A DNA stretch of 64,000 bases, from positions 1,395,001 to 1,459,000 of the forward strand of contig CAUEEP010000928.1 of NCBI GenBank assembly GCA_958450365.1, in the 5' to 3' direction. Below the pieces are notes generated by a model. The model ran no database searches. It worked only from the letters and a program-made list of their open reading frames with translations, and had not been told where the DNA came from. Below, piece by piece: positions 39,958-51,875 of the stretch (position 1 is its first letter; every line of letters starts with the position of its first letter). Origin of the DNA: Mesorhabditis belari (Eukaryota > Nematoda > Chromadorea > Rhabditida > Rhabditidae). A program made the position numbers and the translations under genes.

Positions 39958-40797
39958 TGCTCTAAATTACTAAAATGGTAAACTAAAAAAAGACGTCTGA
40001 GGCTGTAGAGATCGTTTTTTGAAATGTTAATATTTTAGCATCGGGGTCAGACAAGAAATTTGTGTGAGTCTCCTTGTTGGAAATTGGTTTGATTAGATAA
40101 GCACTTGTCGGACCATTTCTTTCTCACATAAAATGTAAATACCCACGATTCGATTGTGAAAATTTGGTGGAGTTAGGAAGAATTTTTCATTAAAAAGTGG
40201 CGATTTATAGAGTTGAGAGCTCTTTTTCATCGTAAGGGAAAGGCAAACCCTCTCATAGCCTCTCAAAAAATCAATATCATAGCACGCAAAGGATTGGTGC
40301 AACATAAAAAGAACCTCATTTTTTTCACTCGAAAAGTGTTTTGTTTAAAAACGATTCAGTTAACTCGCCAGGTAGATATGAGCTTTTTGAATCAAGCAAA
40401 CGCACACAATATTGCGCAATACGAAGCAAAGAGCTACAGCCTCTTAAATTGCACTCTCAAACGTTAGCACTCAATCACTTAGCACTCACGTCAAATGATA
40501 TTCGGCTTTCACCTTTTATAGCTTTAGCGCTTTTATTTTTATTTCTAAACGGTTCTAAATGTTAGTGGCATCTCTTTTTACACTCACTCTCTGTCTTCTT
40601 TTCCACCCTTCTCACGGCCGTCTCTTATCGATTTTCTGTCAAATATTTTATCCGCGATTGCGCCAAACTGAAATTATATACATTCAGGTTTTTTATAACG
40701 TTTTTCTTCATATTTTCTTGCCAATTTATGATTTTCCTATTTATAACTATGTTTTTAGGCAGCAGCCAATTAGAAACAATTGAAAAAACAAGCAATC
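39958..40797. promoter_or_regulatory. Divergent promoter region
   Basis: 840 nt between the starts of spermidine synthase (minus) and the R3HDM4-like gene (plus). An acceptor-like GTTTTTAG at about 40757 precedes the latter's ATG, suggesting trans-splicing or a 5' exon. The short frames inside are not supported. No specific factor site is claimed. Confidence 0.5.
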
Positions 40798-42622
40798 ATG
40801 GGTATTATACGGCGTTTGGATGAAGCAAAGCCGATTCGAATCGAGGAGCATGAAGAGTTCAATTATGCTGAGTAAGTTTTTTGATATTTTAAATTTGTTT
40901 CATCAAACTTTTGGATGTTAACTAGCGTTAAATATAAATAAGGAGTGTTGCTCGGTCACAACGATGAAAGTTTCGTGATTTGCTACAGTTATTTTGTGCC
41001 AAAATAATATGTGAAATTTCTTTTTATTAAACTTGCGAGTATAAAGCGTCTAAAATAAAAGTAGGAAAGCCCACTGTAATTGTCTAAGGGAGAAGGCTCT
41101 CAATATATCCCAATAAGTGCATTTTAGCTACGACCTCAGCGAATCTGACAATGAAGTGGCTGAACATAAGGATAAAAAGGTAACATTTCATTTATGTACT
41201 TAAAAAATATACATTTGCTTCTAGATTCGGATAATAATAAAGTAGTAGACTCTTAAATTTTTCAAGATTATATGAATTTCTTTAGGAATGCAACACTCCT
41301 GTTATGTCGCGAACGAGACGTCGTCGTGAAGAAAGAGCCGAGAAGAAATTGCACAAATTCCTCAACGCGCTCGACACAGAAACTCAAGCCAAGAAGAATA
41401 TGGGAGCACGTAAACAGCGTCGAATTGAGAATGGTTGTCTTTCTAGAAAAGTTGGCAATATGTTTGCATTCAGCTCGACTATTGCTTTCTTTCGTCGACA
41501 AAGAGGACATTTGCACGGACTTTACGGATATTGTGCCGCAAACGATGTCGGTCTTTGCTCAACTTTTTGAGGAACGAGAGAACATGAAGGTATAGTTTGG
41601 TTTGCTTCTCCGTCTAGACAATATTTCAGATTTGGAACGAGTTCATTTTGCTCGAAGAAGAGGATCAGCGGCGCATCTTGGAGAATGCCGATCGGCGCAA
41701 CAAAAATGAAACTCGTGAGTTTTGGTGTAGTGTAGGTGATTTGTAGAAGTGGTGATAGAAGTGCTCTATCGACTCCACGTGATAGTCGCATTCTACTAAC
41801 TAAATACTTGAAAGAGGGTTTTACCTTTGTCAAATGATTAATGCAGTCTTAGTACACGGAGATGGATGGGCAATTGTTGGTGGTAGAAGTGCTTCATCGA
41901 CTCCACGTGATAGTCGCAAGAAGAATACGGAGTTAGAGGAGACCGTTGAAGATCATCGCAAACGTAATACTTTTTTCATGCTCTTTTGTTATTTTATATT
42001 TAAGATCACCCAGCTTACTCAGCCAAAGCATGCTTTGATCGGATTGATAACCGCCTCAAGCAAGTTCTTCAACAGCAAAAATGTCTTCCATGGGTACATT
42101 TTATTTTTATCCTTAATTAATAAAACACAATTAAGGCGTTTGTTGATAAAATGGAGAATCAACTACGAACGCTTTACACGGTCGACTCATCTTCGGTTTG
42201 GGTGGGCATTTGCGAGAGTGGCTTGCATCGCATGTTGGTTCATGCGGTTTCTCAATATCTGATGCTCACAAGTAAAAGTAAGTGCGGTTTAATTACCTAC
42301 TTATTATGGTTAATTTAAATAATTACTCACTTTAATTTAGGCATAACTGATTCGGAATCTCTTAAACGGATGACAGAAGTGCGTAACCCTCGTGCCTATT
42401 TCGTCCCGCCACATGATTTTCTGATACCTCATTTAGAACGCCTGAGGTAAACATCAATTTTCATGAAATTTTTCTTAAAAAAACTTGCTTATATGTTTTA
42501 CCAAAATCCTTCCAAATTTTGTAAATTTTAGGAAGAAGAAAATTGAGTTTGTTCCTGAAGATGACGAAGAAGAAAACAACGAGCATCAAGAGTTTAACGC
42601 ACCTGAAAAAAAAGTTTTGTGA
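40798..42622 (+). CDS. R3H domain protein, R3HDM4-like
   Basis: Probable single-strand nucleic-acid-binding protein of unknown role. Ten exons: 40798-40871, 41128-41179, 41286-41433, 41474-41589, 41630-41714, 41847-41963, 42005-42093, 42136-42277, 42341-42446, 42532-42622; 339 residues, longer than human R3HDM4 (about 270). The order matches that protein as remembered: basic N-terminal half with RTRRRREERAEKK, then VFAQLFEERENMK and IWNEFILLEEEDQRRIL, then HHPAYSAKACFDRIDNRLK, and the R3H motif RMLVH inside GLHRMLVHAVSQYLML. An acidic tail (EDDEEENNE) ends it. All phases agree. A copied piece of exon 6 lies in intron 5. Confidence 0.82.
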
Positions 42623-43279
42623 TGTTTAGTCTTTCTCTTCTTTACGTGTCAACTATTGTAATAGGTTTATTTAACAGGCATTTGCATCTTTCAGGTATCT
42701 TTGTTTATATTAGATATTGGGCTAATAAAGGTTGTTATTGGCTTTTCAAATTTAGTTTGTGTATGTTTACTGACAAATTTTCGATACATTCACAAAAACA
42801 AGCAAAGCGGGGCGGAGCTGAAACATTTTCTTTTGTCGTCATTTGTTGTTGTGCACTTTATTTTTCACCTTCCGCGTCATTGAGAGGTCCTGTTATGTGT
42901 GTTTTGAGCACCTATCTTTCGGGATGTTGGTAAAAAAGATTGATTTTGCATACATGTATTGTTTTGCAACACATTAATTTTTCCCCACCTAGTTGTATAG
43001 ACTGCACGCACAAAAGACGCTACAGACTATAAAGTGCGGATGGATCTATCGAGTGGCGAGTGGCTAAAGGGACATGCCAAGCCCCACCCCCTCCGCCCCG
43101 AAAAGTGTACTTTGCCCTGAAGATTGGAAAAGGAGAAAGAGGGAGGTGTTTTCCTTTCCTTTTCCACTAGTCAGGCAGGCTTCTCATCAGTTCTCCTTCC
43201 TCTCCAACCTTTTACTGTTCCTTAGATTTGAGTGATCTTCACCGTTTTTCTTCCTCTTTTCTTTTCTTTTTGAAACACC

Positions 43280-43462
43280 ATGAACATCCAACAATTGCTC
43301 TCTTTGACGTGGGTTCTTTCGTTTATCGGCTCAACCACGTGGACTCCTTCACCGCTTTCCCCTTCTATTAATTACCCAGAGGATACACTTTTTGATCTCA
43401 TTGATGTTGATGTCTTAACTTTACCGTTTTTGAACTTGTCTGAATCAAATTCTTATCATTAA
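43280..43462 (+). CDS. Possible small secreted peptide, weak
   Basis: Intronless 60-codon frame with a signal-peptide-like start (MNIQQLLSLTWVLSFIGSTT) and an acidic, Leu-rich remainder without Cys or dibasic sites. It lies 340 nt upstream of the carnitine palmitoyltransferase start, on the same strand, so it could equally be leader or promoter DNA. No relative is recognised. Confidence 0.22.
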   Translation: MNIQQLLSLTWVLSFIGSTTWTPSPLSPSINYPEDTLFDLIDVDVLTLPFLNLSESNSYH

Positions 43463-43634
43463 ACGTTCCATTATTGCCCAGTCTTCCCAGACAATCGCAT
43501 TTCAGTAAATATCACGTGGGAATTACAAACTGATTAAATGATACTGTGAGGCTGACATGTAAGCTGATTGTGTGAAATAAGCACTTAAATGGCTGTCGAT
43601 AAGACAGCCTTGACATAAAAGGTCAGCACACGTG
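43336..43634. promoter_or_regulatory. Three CACGTG E-boxes upstream of cpt
   Basis: CACGTG occurs at 43336-43341, 43513-43518 and 43629-43634, within 470 bp upstream of the cpt ATG. CACGTG is the site of bHLH factors of the TFEB/HLH-30 and Max-like types, which are known to control fat-breakdown genes; the link here is inference. Confidence 0.4.
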
Positions 43635-43804
43635 GTGACCAATCAGGGTGAAAATAAAAAGAAAGGAGAGAGAGAACGGGATGAGAACAGGGCAAAGTAC
43701 ACCCCATGGATTGTTTTTCTTCTCATTATTTTCCTTTCACATCTCGCTAAACATTTCTTATTGACCATTTTTTCAGGAATCTAACAGAATACTAACAAGG
43801 GGAA

Positions 43805-46800
43805 ATGGCTGAAGCCCGTTCAGCTGCAGCTCTCAGCTTTCAAGTAAGTTTAACTTTAATATTGCGTAAGCATAAATGAACAATAGAAGTAAGCGTTGAT
43901 GGGAAGATTTATCCTAGTTACATTTTATTTTAGGTGACTCACGATGGCGTCTCTGTGAGCTATGACCAAGAACTTCTTCGGGACATTTGGCACGCTTTTT
44001 CGAGGCAGTACAAGAGGCGTACCGGCCGATTTAAGGTATTTGTCGTAGAAGTGTTAAAAAGTATTTATAAGAAATTTTTTTTAGAATAACTTCCTCGCTG
44101 GAACCTTCCCGGCCAACGGTTTCACTTTTGCACTCGTCGTCGCGGCGATCTCCATATTTTCGGTGTTTCGGAGGGATCTCAGCTTTGGAATCGTGCCCTT
44201 CATACAAACTTACTTCATTCACTACATATTTGGGTTCGTTTACAAGTTATCGCGTTTCTCAAAATAGTTTTTAGCGATGGAATTCTTGGACAATCTCTCT
44301 CAGTGCTGTTATCAGCAGCAATTGTTTGGTTCTTGTTGATTCAAATTTTGCGACTTTCCTTGAAGGTAAATTTAAATTACCTATTTGGATAAATTAAGAG
44401 TTTTTAGGCGCTTTTATCATATAAAGGATGGATGTACGAGAGCGTTGGAAAACCTGTTTCAACACCTACAAAAGTCTGGCTGGTTAGTTTTGTAGTTTCA
44501 CGTTGCATTTAAAATGAAGTTGAAACGTAAAATTCCCAAAATTTTAGATGTTTCTCCATTTCATTTCGAAGGCTTCACCGATGTTGCACTCTTTTCAAGG
44601 AGCTCTACCGCATCTTCCACTTCCATCCCTTGATGAAACAGTCAATAAAGTAAGGATTCAAATTAGTAATATCATTAATGTTTCGAATTTAGCATCTGCG
44701 ATCAATGCGCCCCATTTTGAATGATGAGGAGTATGCGGATCTCGAATTTCTTTCCGAAAGGTTTGCATCGTTTTTCCTTTTGAGCAAAATTTTTCGGTTA
44801 AGGTTCCGTCGCGGTGTTGGACGACGTCTGCAAAGATATCTGATGCTCAAGAGTTGGCTCTCGTCTAATTATGTACGTTTATTTTTGAAACTTTTGTACT
44901 TGCTTGTATTTAGGTGACAGACTGGTGGGAAGAGTTTGTTTATCTTCGCCAACGTAGCCCGATCATGATCAACAGCAACTATTATGCATTGGTTTGTTCA
45001 ATAGATCTTACTTTTTCTCAGCGCTGTAAGCTATATTTTAATGCTATTTCCTTTAGGATACCCTCAACGAGCACCCAACCACCAATCAAGCAGCTCGTGC
45101 AGCCAATCTAACATGGGCCTCTCTCCAATTTCGCCGTTTAGTTGACAGACAAGAAGTGACACCGGTTTTGTTTTACAATCTTTTCTAACCAAAGCGTTAT
45201 TTAGTTTTCAATCTCACCAAAAAGCAAAGTTCCGTTTTGTACTATGCAATACGAGCGCCTTTTCAATGCCTGCAGGGTGCCAGGAGTCGAGGTCTGCTTT
45301 GTAAAAAGATTCCAAATTCATTTACTGTTTAGGTGGATCGATTCCTTGTTTGTGATGATGCTAAGCATGTCGCAGTTTATCACAAGGGATGCTGGTTTAA
45401 GGTGTGTGATCGATCTGATGTATGAAACCTGACAATTTAGGTGATCGTACACAACGGGAAACGATTGTTGGACGCCTGTGAATTGCAGTACCAGTTTGAG
45501 CAAATCATCAAAGGTGACTATGAACCATCAAATGCGGAAAGACACGTCGCTGCCCTTACTGCTGGGGACCGAACACATTGGGCCAAAGCCAGAAAGGTAT
45601 TTTAAAAAGATTTTTGAAAAACATTTAAAAATTAAAAATTTGGCTAGCTTTGAATCAATTTTTTTTGTTTAGAGCTACCTTGGATCGGGAGTCAATAAGA
45701 CGTCTTTGCATGCAATCGAACGATCGGCTTTTGTTGTCATTCTTGATGAAGAGGAACAAAGATGGGACCCGGTAAATTTTATGATTATGTTCACGAAGTA
45801 TTATTTTATTCAGAATGATTCATCGCGATTGGATCAATGGGCAAGCGTTTTGCTTCACGGAAAGGCCTATGATAGGTTTTTTTGTATTCTTTTTTTATTT
45901 ACTTTATAGATTTAGATGGTTTGACAAATCGTTTAACTTAATCTTCACAAAGAATGGGCACTTTGGAATCAACACGGAGCACAGTTGGGGTGATGCGGCG
46001 GTGACGGCTCATTTTGTGGAATGGATTCTCGTCAAAGATATTGTCGACGAAGGATATGATGACAAAGTAAAATTATTTATAATCGTGCAATGTAAATCAT
46101 TTATTTTAGGGTAATGCCATGGGTGCACCACGTGAGAAAATCGAGCCGGAAAGACTGCGTTGGGACATTTGCGAAGAGGGAGAAGCTGCCATCAATGTTT
46201 CACTGAAAGTAAAGTTTTATTTTTTCGGAAATATTGCATTGAGACGAATTCAGGTGGCCAATGAGCTGATTTCGGACACCGAGATGTCACTCTTGGTGTG
46301 GACCGAATTTGGAAAAGGATTGATCAAGAAGTTGAAAGTTTCCCCTGATGCCTTCATTCAGATGACTTTACAATTGACCTATTTCCGGGTATATTTTTTT
46401 GTTTTTGCCATATTTAATTTGTCTCATTTAGAATCAGGGTAAATTCTCGTTGACTTATGAAGCGTCGATGACTCGTCTTTATCGTGAGGGAAGAACGGAA
46501 ACTGTGCGGTATGCTTTTGCAGAATGAGATAAAGATATGTAAAATTTTGCAAATTGTTTTATTCAGGTCTTGCACAGTTGAGAGCTCTAACTTCGTGCGC
46601 GCAATGTGCGATCCAAACAAAACGGTTTGTCAAAAGTATTCTTCAGTGCTTATTGTAAATTTTAGAGGGAAGAAAGACTTCAATTATTGCATCAAGCTTG
46701 TGAACAACATCAACACCTTTATCGGGATGCAATGTGTGGAAAAGGAGTCGATAGGCATCTCTTTGCACTGTTTGTTTCCTGAACAAATTTGATATGAACG

Positions 46801-47332
46801 CTTTATTTTTAGTTATGTGATTAAACGCTACCTTGAAGAAGAATCACCGTTTTTCGATAAGGTCTTTTAATGTTTCAATGCTTTTTATGATTTCTTTAGA
46901 TTTTCCCACCGACATATCTTCTTTCGACATCTCAAACGCCTCTCAATCAATGCGATGAAGAAATGAAAGGTCTTAGTCAAGAACAACGTCTTCGATTAAT
47001 CACAGCTGGAGGTTTGAATTTTCTATATTTATGTAGATAAACATGTAAATTAAGTCAAAAAATCTTAAAATGATGTTAAGCATATATTTTATAGGTGGAT
47101 TCGGTCCTGTCGCTGATGCTGGTTATGGAGTTTCGTATATCATCGCCGGAGAGGACACAATCTCATTCCACATTTCAAGCAAGAAGAGTGCTGCAAACAC
47201 GGTGAGTGGCTTTCTTTCATTTTTATTAGCCGAAACGTTTTATTTCAGAGCTCAAAGGAATTCCGTGAAGAATTGCAACGTTCATTGCGTGACATGCGGG
47301 CGCTTTTCCTCTCCACAAAGAAGACCGATTAG
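43805..47332 (+). CDS. cpt-1: Carnitine O-palmitoyltransferase 1
   Basis: Outer mitochondrial membrane enzyme that moves long-chain acyl groups from CoA to carnitine, the controlling step of fatty-acid oxidation. Twenty-five exons from 43805-43843 to 47249-47332; 776 residues, the family size. Seen: an N-terminal regulatory stretch, two membrane helices (about 60-76, [16 protein letters not shown], and 105-122, [17 protein letters not shown]), catalytic His474 in [11 protein letters not shown] (rat CPT1A His473), DNA-free acyl-binding region, and near the end [18 protein letters not shown]. The last reads ADAGYG where the vertebrate form as remembered is ADDGYG. An acceptor TTTTTTCAG at about 43778 precedes the ATG by some 27 nt, so a leader exon or spliced leader is likely. 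No break or odd intron was found. Nematodes carry several cpt paralogues, so the number in the symbol is tentative. Confidence 0.94.
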
Positions 47333-48559
47333 ATGATTTAATGTTTAAAAGTTAGTTCCTGCATCATTTTTCTTTTCCCCTGCTTTCGATTGCTCAATTT
47401 TTTTGTAGTCTTTAGGGCTTTGCAAGTGCAAAAATTCATGTTTTCTTTTCATTAAACGGGCTCCAAATTAATTTTTTTTCTTAGGTAGAATTAACCATCC
47501 TTGTTCATAATTACCCTATTTTATCTACCGATTATTACATAGATTCTTTGTAATTTACTCATGTTGATATTTCATATTTCACGGTGGTCTAAAAATGTGT
47601 GCATAATGTGTAAATGAGATTGGATTGTGTGTGTGCGTGTTAATTTTAGATCGAAATAAATACTATTGATTTGTATCTTTTTTAATTTAAATACACGGTA
47701 AAGCTTCAATTAAAACTGAAAGCGTAAAGTTTTATTTTCGAAGTTTGGGATGTTTTGATGAGTTGGAAGTGACGAAAAGAGAAACGTTCGTTGGAGTAAA
47801 ACTGAAAACTTCTCTTCGGCTTCACAAGTGTTCTCGCTCTCAAAATTTCTTATTCTTAATTCATAAACCAATAACTGGTCATTGTTTTTCTAAAAGCTGA
47901 AATCCTGTAGAAATCCTGTACCGTTACAAAGTCACCATTTAGCTTTATATGAGAATCTAACATTTTTTTTCCACACTTTTTGATTCTCATATCGATACGT
48001 AAACATAAATCTTTGCATGTTTTTGCGTACTTTGTTCGATGGGTTCAAAAAGTGGCAAAGGAAGTGCATCGAAAGGTGAATAAAAGAAGATATTTTGTGC
48101 TCTTTTGAGATAACAACTGAACATTTCGGGGGCAAAGAACGAGGTACAAAGGACATCAAATGAAACTGGTGATGAAACTCATCACCTCTTTTTTTTTTTG
48201 AAAAGATTAATCAAAAGAAAATATAGATCATGAGAAATTTTGTATTTTGTATTTTGTATTACTTTACTCATTTTAAACTATTTGATGAAAGAAAGAATAT
48301 TTGATATTTGTATTTGATAAGAACGGTAATTTGAGCCCCACCACTGCACTTTAGAATGAAATTCATTCAAACGGCGATATCGAGATTTTAAAGCAATAGT
48401 CGATCAAGTTAAGGCTTTGGTAAATTTCATTTTATAAATTGAACTTCATGAAAATTTTTCAGATTCAATTTGATATCTTTCTTGTTTCCCTCAAACAATC
48501 GGAAATTTCGTCAATCCGTAAATTTTTTTTTGATTTTTATAACTTTATTAGCTGAAATT

Positions 48560-48668
48560 TTTGAGGATATGGAATAATTGTGGATAAAGGATATGGAATA
48601 ATTGTGGATAAAGGATATGGAATAATTGTGGATAAAGGATATGGAATAATTGTGGATAAAGGATATGC
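48560..48668. repeat. 24-nt tandem repeat
   Basis: Four to five copies of GGATATGGAATAATTGTGGA plus TAAA. The minus frame reads an eight-residue repeat, which follows from the unit length. Confidence 0.9.
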
Positions 48669-48677
48669 AATATTTAA

Positions 48678-48829
48678 CACGTTGACGACAATGGCGTTTT
48701 TGCACAAACAATCGCATGGGACAACGTTGTTTTTTTCGACAAAAAATGATGTCACCTGACATCAGGTGACAATGTCCCAGGCGAACGAATATGTGTCAGA
48801 CAGCATCAGGTGACAATGTCGTCAACGTG
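48678..48829. mobile_element. TTAA-flanked MITE
   Basis: Ends CACGTTGACGACA and TGTCGTCAACGTG, each bordered by TTAA (48674-48677 and 48830-48833), the target of piggyBac-type elements. Inside is ATGTCACCTGACATCAGGTG. 152 bp, non-coding. Confidence 0.7.
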
Positions 48830-49498
48830 TTAAGAAGAAATTGATGATTGCATCGATGGAGATTGATGGAGAAGGAAATGAGAAAAGAGAATCACATTCA
48901 CGCATACAATCAGCACAAAAGAAACAGGGAAATGAATTCTGTTAAAGTACAAATAATGAAATAATTGTCTTTTGAGTTTTTAACCTTGATACGAACCGTT
49001 TCTGGGATAATAAATTCTTTTTTTCATGCTATGGTAGCATGAAAACGGTTGAGTGCACCGGAAAGTGTGCGTTTAGATTTATCGGACTTAAAGCACGCCA
49101 TTCAGATCGATTCTTGACATTCGTAAAGAATTCTTTTAGAATCGACTCAACGCTTCGATTCTCTGGGTGATTTGAGGGGAAGAGACGGAGAAAGTTCTGA
49201 TAAGTTCTGATTTTGTCCAACTTCAGCGGTCCAACTTCAGCGGTCCAACTTCAGCGGTCCAACTTCAGCGCTCCTTCTGATTTTTCTTTGAGATAAGTGG
49301 CTTCTTTGAGCCATGTCGACCAAATAGTCCAGAATCGACAAGTCTTCGCTTTATAGTAGAAATGGAAGGTTACACACCATCGGGATGTGGAGTATTTTGC
49401 AGAATTGCTCTTGCTGTTAAACGAGGATTTTGCTTCTGATATCTGAGAAGTTCTGATTTTGCTTCTGATTTTTGCTTCTGATTTTGGTGAGTATCGGG

Positions 49499-50299
49499 GA
49501 AATATCGATGTAAATGAAGCAAGCAAGAGAAAAAAAAGAGCCAATGCTTTTCCTAGCGGTCAAAATGCTCCCTTAATCACTGAACTTCGTCACCGTGCTG
49601 ATGAATGTCTTGAACGAAAAGGGAAATCATATTGCAACTCAACAAGCCATCAGTTAGGTTACGGTAAAGAAAAGCAAGAGTAAGATATCATTTCAGATCA
49701 GAAAACCCATCGAGTAACTCAGCCAATACTCAGCCAAATCAATATCCCGTTTATCAACGTCTCTATGAGCCGAAATGGCAGAGAAATGTAAGATTTTTGA
49801 CTGTGGAAAGTTTACACCAAAGCCAATTTGCTTTGAAATCAATAAATTGTATTTTTTATAAGCAATAAACAAAATCACGATTAAAATCAATTGTAATTTT
49901 CTCATTTCTGAAAATAAAACTGCTTTATATTTCAGAAAAGTTGAGCGAATGCTTTTAGAAAGACGCTTACGAATCGCTTCTGAATGATCTGAATGAAAAA
50001 AAGCTATCTGTATTCGATTTGGGAACAATCTATCAACCAGAGAACCAGAGAACCAGAGAACCAGAGAATTCATCCAAAAATCGATAAGGAAAAGGAAAGA
50101 TTTTTGTTTGCTTTGTGAGAATTTGAGATCAATTTCAATTCATAGAGTTCCGAAAAGCGATTTATCGATTAAAGTCATCGAAAAAGATGAGGTAAATGAA
50201 GAAAAAGGGGTAAAAGAAATGATGAATGAAGGTAGAAGAATGAATGGATGGACATTGGAAAGAAGAAGTGGAATTGAGAGAGGCGAATGGGGAGATTGA
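49499..50299 (+). other. Possible decayed coding exons
   Basis: Protein-like frames follow each other: ITELRHRADECLERKGKSYC (about 49575-49640), PNQYPVYQRLYEPKWQRN between an acceptor and a donor (49697-49787), KVERMLLERRLRIASE (about 49938-49985), then a 64-residue frame (50108-50299). They cannot be joined: the first gap is only 17 nt if both good sites are used, and later phases clash or hit stops. A 126-codon minus frame overlaps (49693-50073). I read this as a gene relic or chance. Confidence 0.25.
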
Positions 50300-50565
50300 A
50301 CAGATGAAGTTTCAGATTCGGAAATCTTCAATACATGATGAGAAAGTTGAGGACGGGATACATCTCTTGGTCACACACAAACGTTTGAAATAAGATTGAA
50401 AAGAAATCGCTTGCTTAAAGAGTTGTTGAATTGGTTTAAAATCGAGAATTTCTAGCTTTATGATTACGAAATATGACATGAAATTTGATACAGTTAAACG
50501 TCGAAATAACGAATCTAAAAAGTGCCTCAAATTTTCTGCCTGGGGCCCAGAAAGGGAAGGGTCTG

Positions 50566-50650
50566 TGGTCGACCCCGTCCGATCTGCCAAGTTGAGCAGC
50601 GTCGGCGCGGGTTAGTCGTGGGTTCGACTCCCATGGGTTCCCCTCCGAGC
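50566..50650 (+). pseudogene. 5S-rRNA-like sequence
   Basis: CCCGTCCGATCTGCCAAGTT followed by GAGCAGCGTCGG and GGGTTAGT matches the internal promoter region of eukaryotic 5S rRNA (remembered CCCGTCCGATCTGGCAAGTT). The 5' third and the 3' end are diverged, the latter reading GTGGGTTCGACTCCCATGGG. Either a 5S pseudogene or a 5S-headed SINE. Confidence 0.6.
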
Positions 50651-51764
50651 GCCCCAGCCCGGCCATCGGAGTATCATCGGCTACGACAACTACACTTCTG
50701 CCTCAGTAAATGTGGAAGCGGGTTGTGATCTGCGCTAAGTGCGAAGACAGATCAAATCATTATTTTTTTTATTTAATTTTCTGCTTAGCTGCTCTTGATG
50801 GCCACCGATTGCGTTTTGCTCGGGCAGCTATGCGAAAATTTTGGTCACATTTTAGAATTTCAAATTCGTTTTGTCAAATTTCGACTGTATTCCTAAGTGT
50901 CACGATTCTCTCACAAATCTAACTCGATCATTTTACGTTTACTAGATAGAATGTTTAATGTGTTTAGAGTAGAGTTCGGCAAACAAAACCAAAACCAAAA
51001 CAGACCAAAACCAAAAAATTTTGGTCATTTTAGAATTTCAAATTCATTTTGTCAACTGTAATTCTGTAGTGACCATACGGTCACTAAGTGTCACGTGTCA
51101 CGTGTGTCACGATTCTGTCAGTGTCAGTGTCAGTGTCAGTGTCAGTGTCACGATTCTCTCACAAATCTAACTCGATCATTTTACGTTTACTGGATCTTTT
51201 TGTTTTGTTTAATCTTTAACCTATTATAGCCTTATTTTCCGTCTTAACGTTAGACTTGGCTTTAGCCAAAATATGTGTGCAATTGGCAAGCGTTTTTCGG
51301 ATTCCTTTTTTTTTGTGTCTCCTCATCTCAACGTCATATAGATAAAATGAGAAAGGAAAGAGGAATTTTGGCAGCCCCGTTAAAGCAACGGGTATTTCTC
51401 TTTGAGGAGAAGAAAAAGGCGAAGAGAAGGGGATCCACATTGATAAAGATGATGAGCGGGAAAGGGAATTCACTGGATGGCAGTCTCTTCACTTGCTTAA
51501 CTCAAAGATAAATCATCAAAAAAGTTGGTCATTTCTAGATGAGTAAAAAAAAACCATTTCGATATGAATCTTTTTGAAAGCTTACTAAGTGTTTACTTGG
51601 GTTTAGCATTTAGATGAGGCTTATGCTCGTTTGTCGTCGTCGTCTTATCAAATTATTCTAGAAACATTTCGGTTCAATTTTCCCATGATTTAATGCTGAG
51701 TTGGTCTACAAAAATCCCTTCCCATTCGTCAGCTGCCAGCTCTGGACCTGGCTAGGCTTACAGA

Positions 51765-51875
51765 CTTAAGCTCAGGACTTAGGCTTAGGACTTAGGCTTA
51801 GGACTTAGGCCTAGGACTTAAGCTTAGGACTTAGGCTTAGGCTTAGGACTTAGGCTTAGGACTTAGGCTAGAGCT
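51765..51875. repeat. Interstitial telomere-like (TTAGGC) block
   Basis: Alternating TTAGGC and TTAGGAC units, for example CTTAGGCTTAGGACTTAGGC, for about 110 bp. TTAGGC is the nematode telomere unit. The degeneracy and internal position argue against a working telomere. Confidence 0.7.

Noticed and set aside
41522..41833. 103-residue minus frame
   Set aside because: Antisense shadow of R3HDM4-like exons 4 and 5, which have agreeing phases and a family match.
51765..51875. True chromosome end
   Set aside because: Only about 110 bp, degenerate, with long unrelated sequence on both sides.
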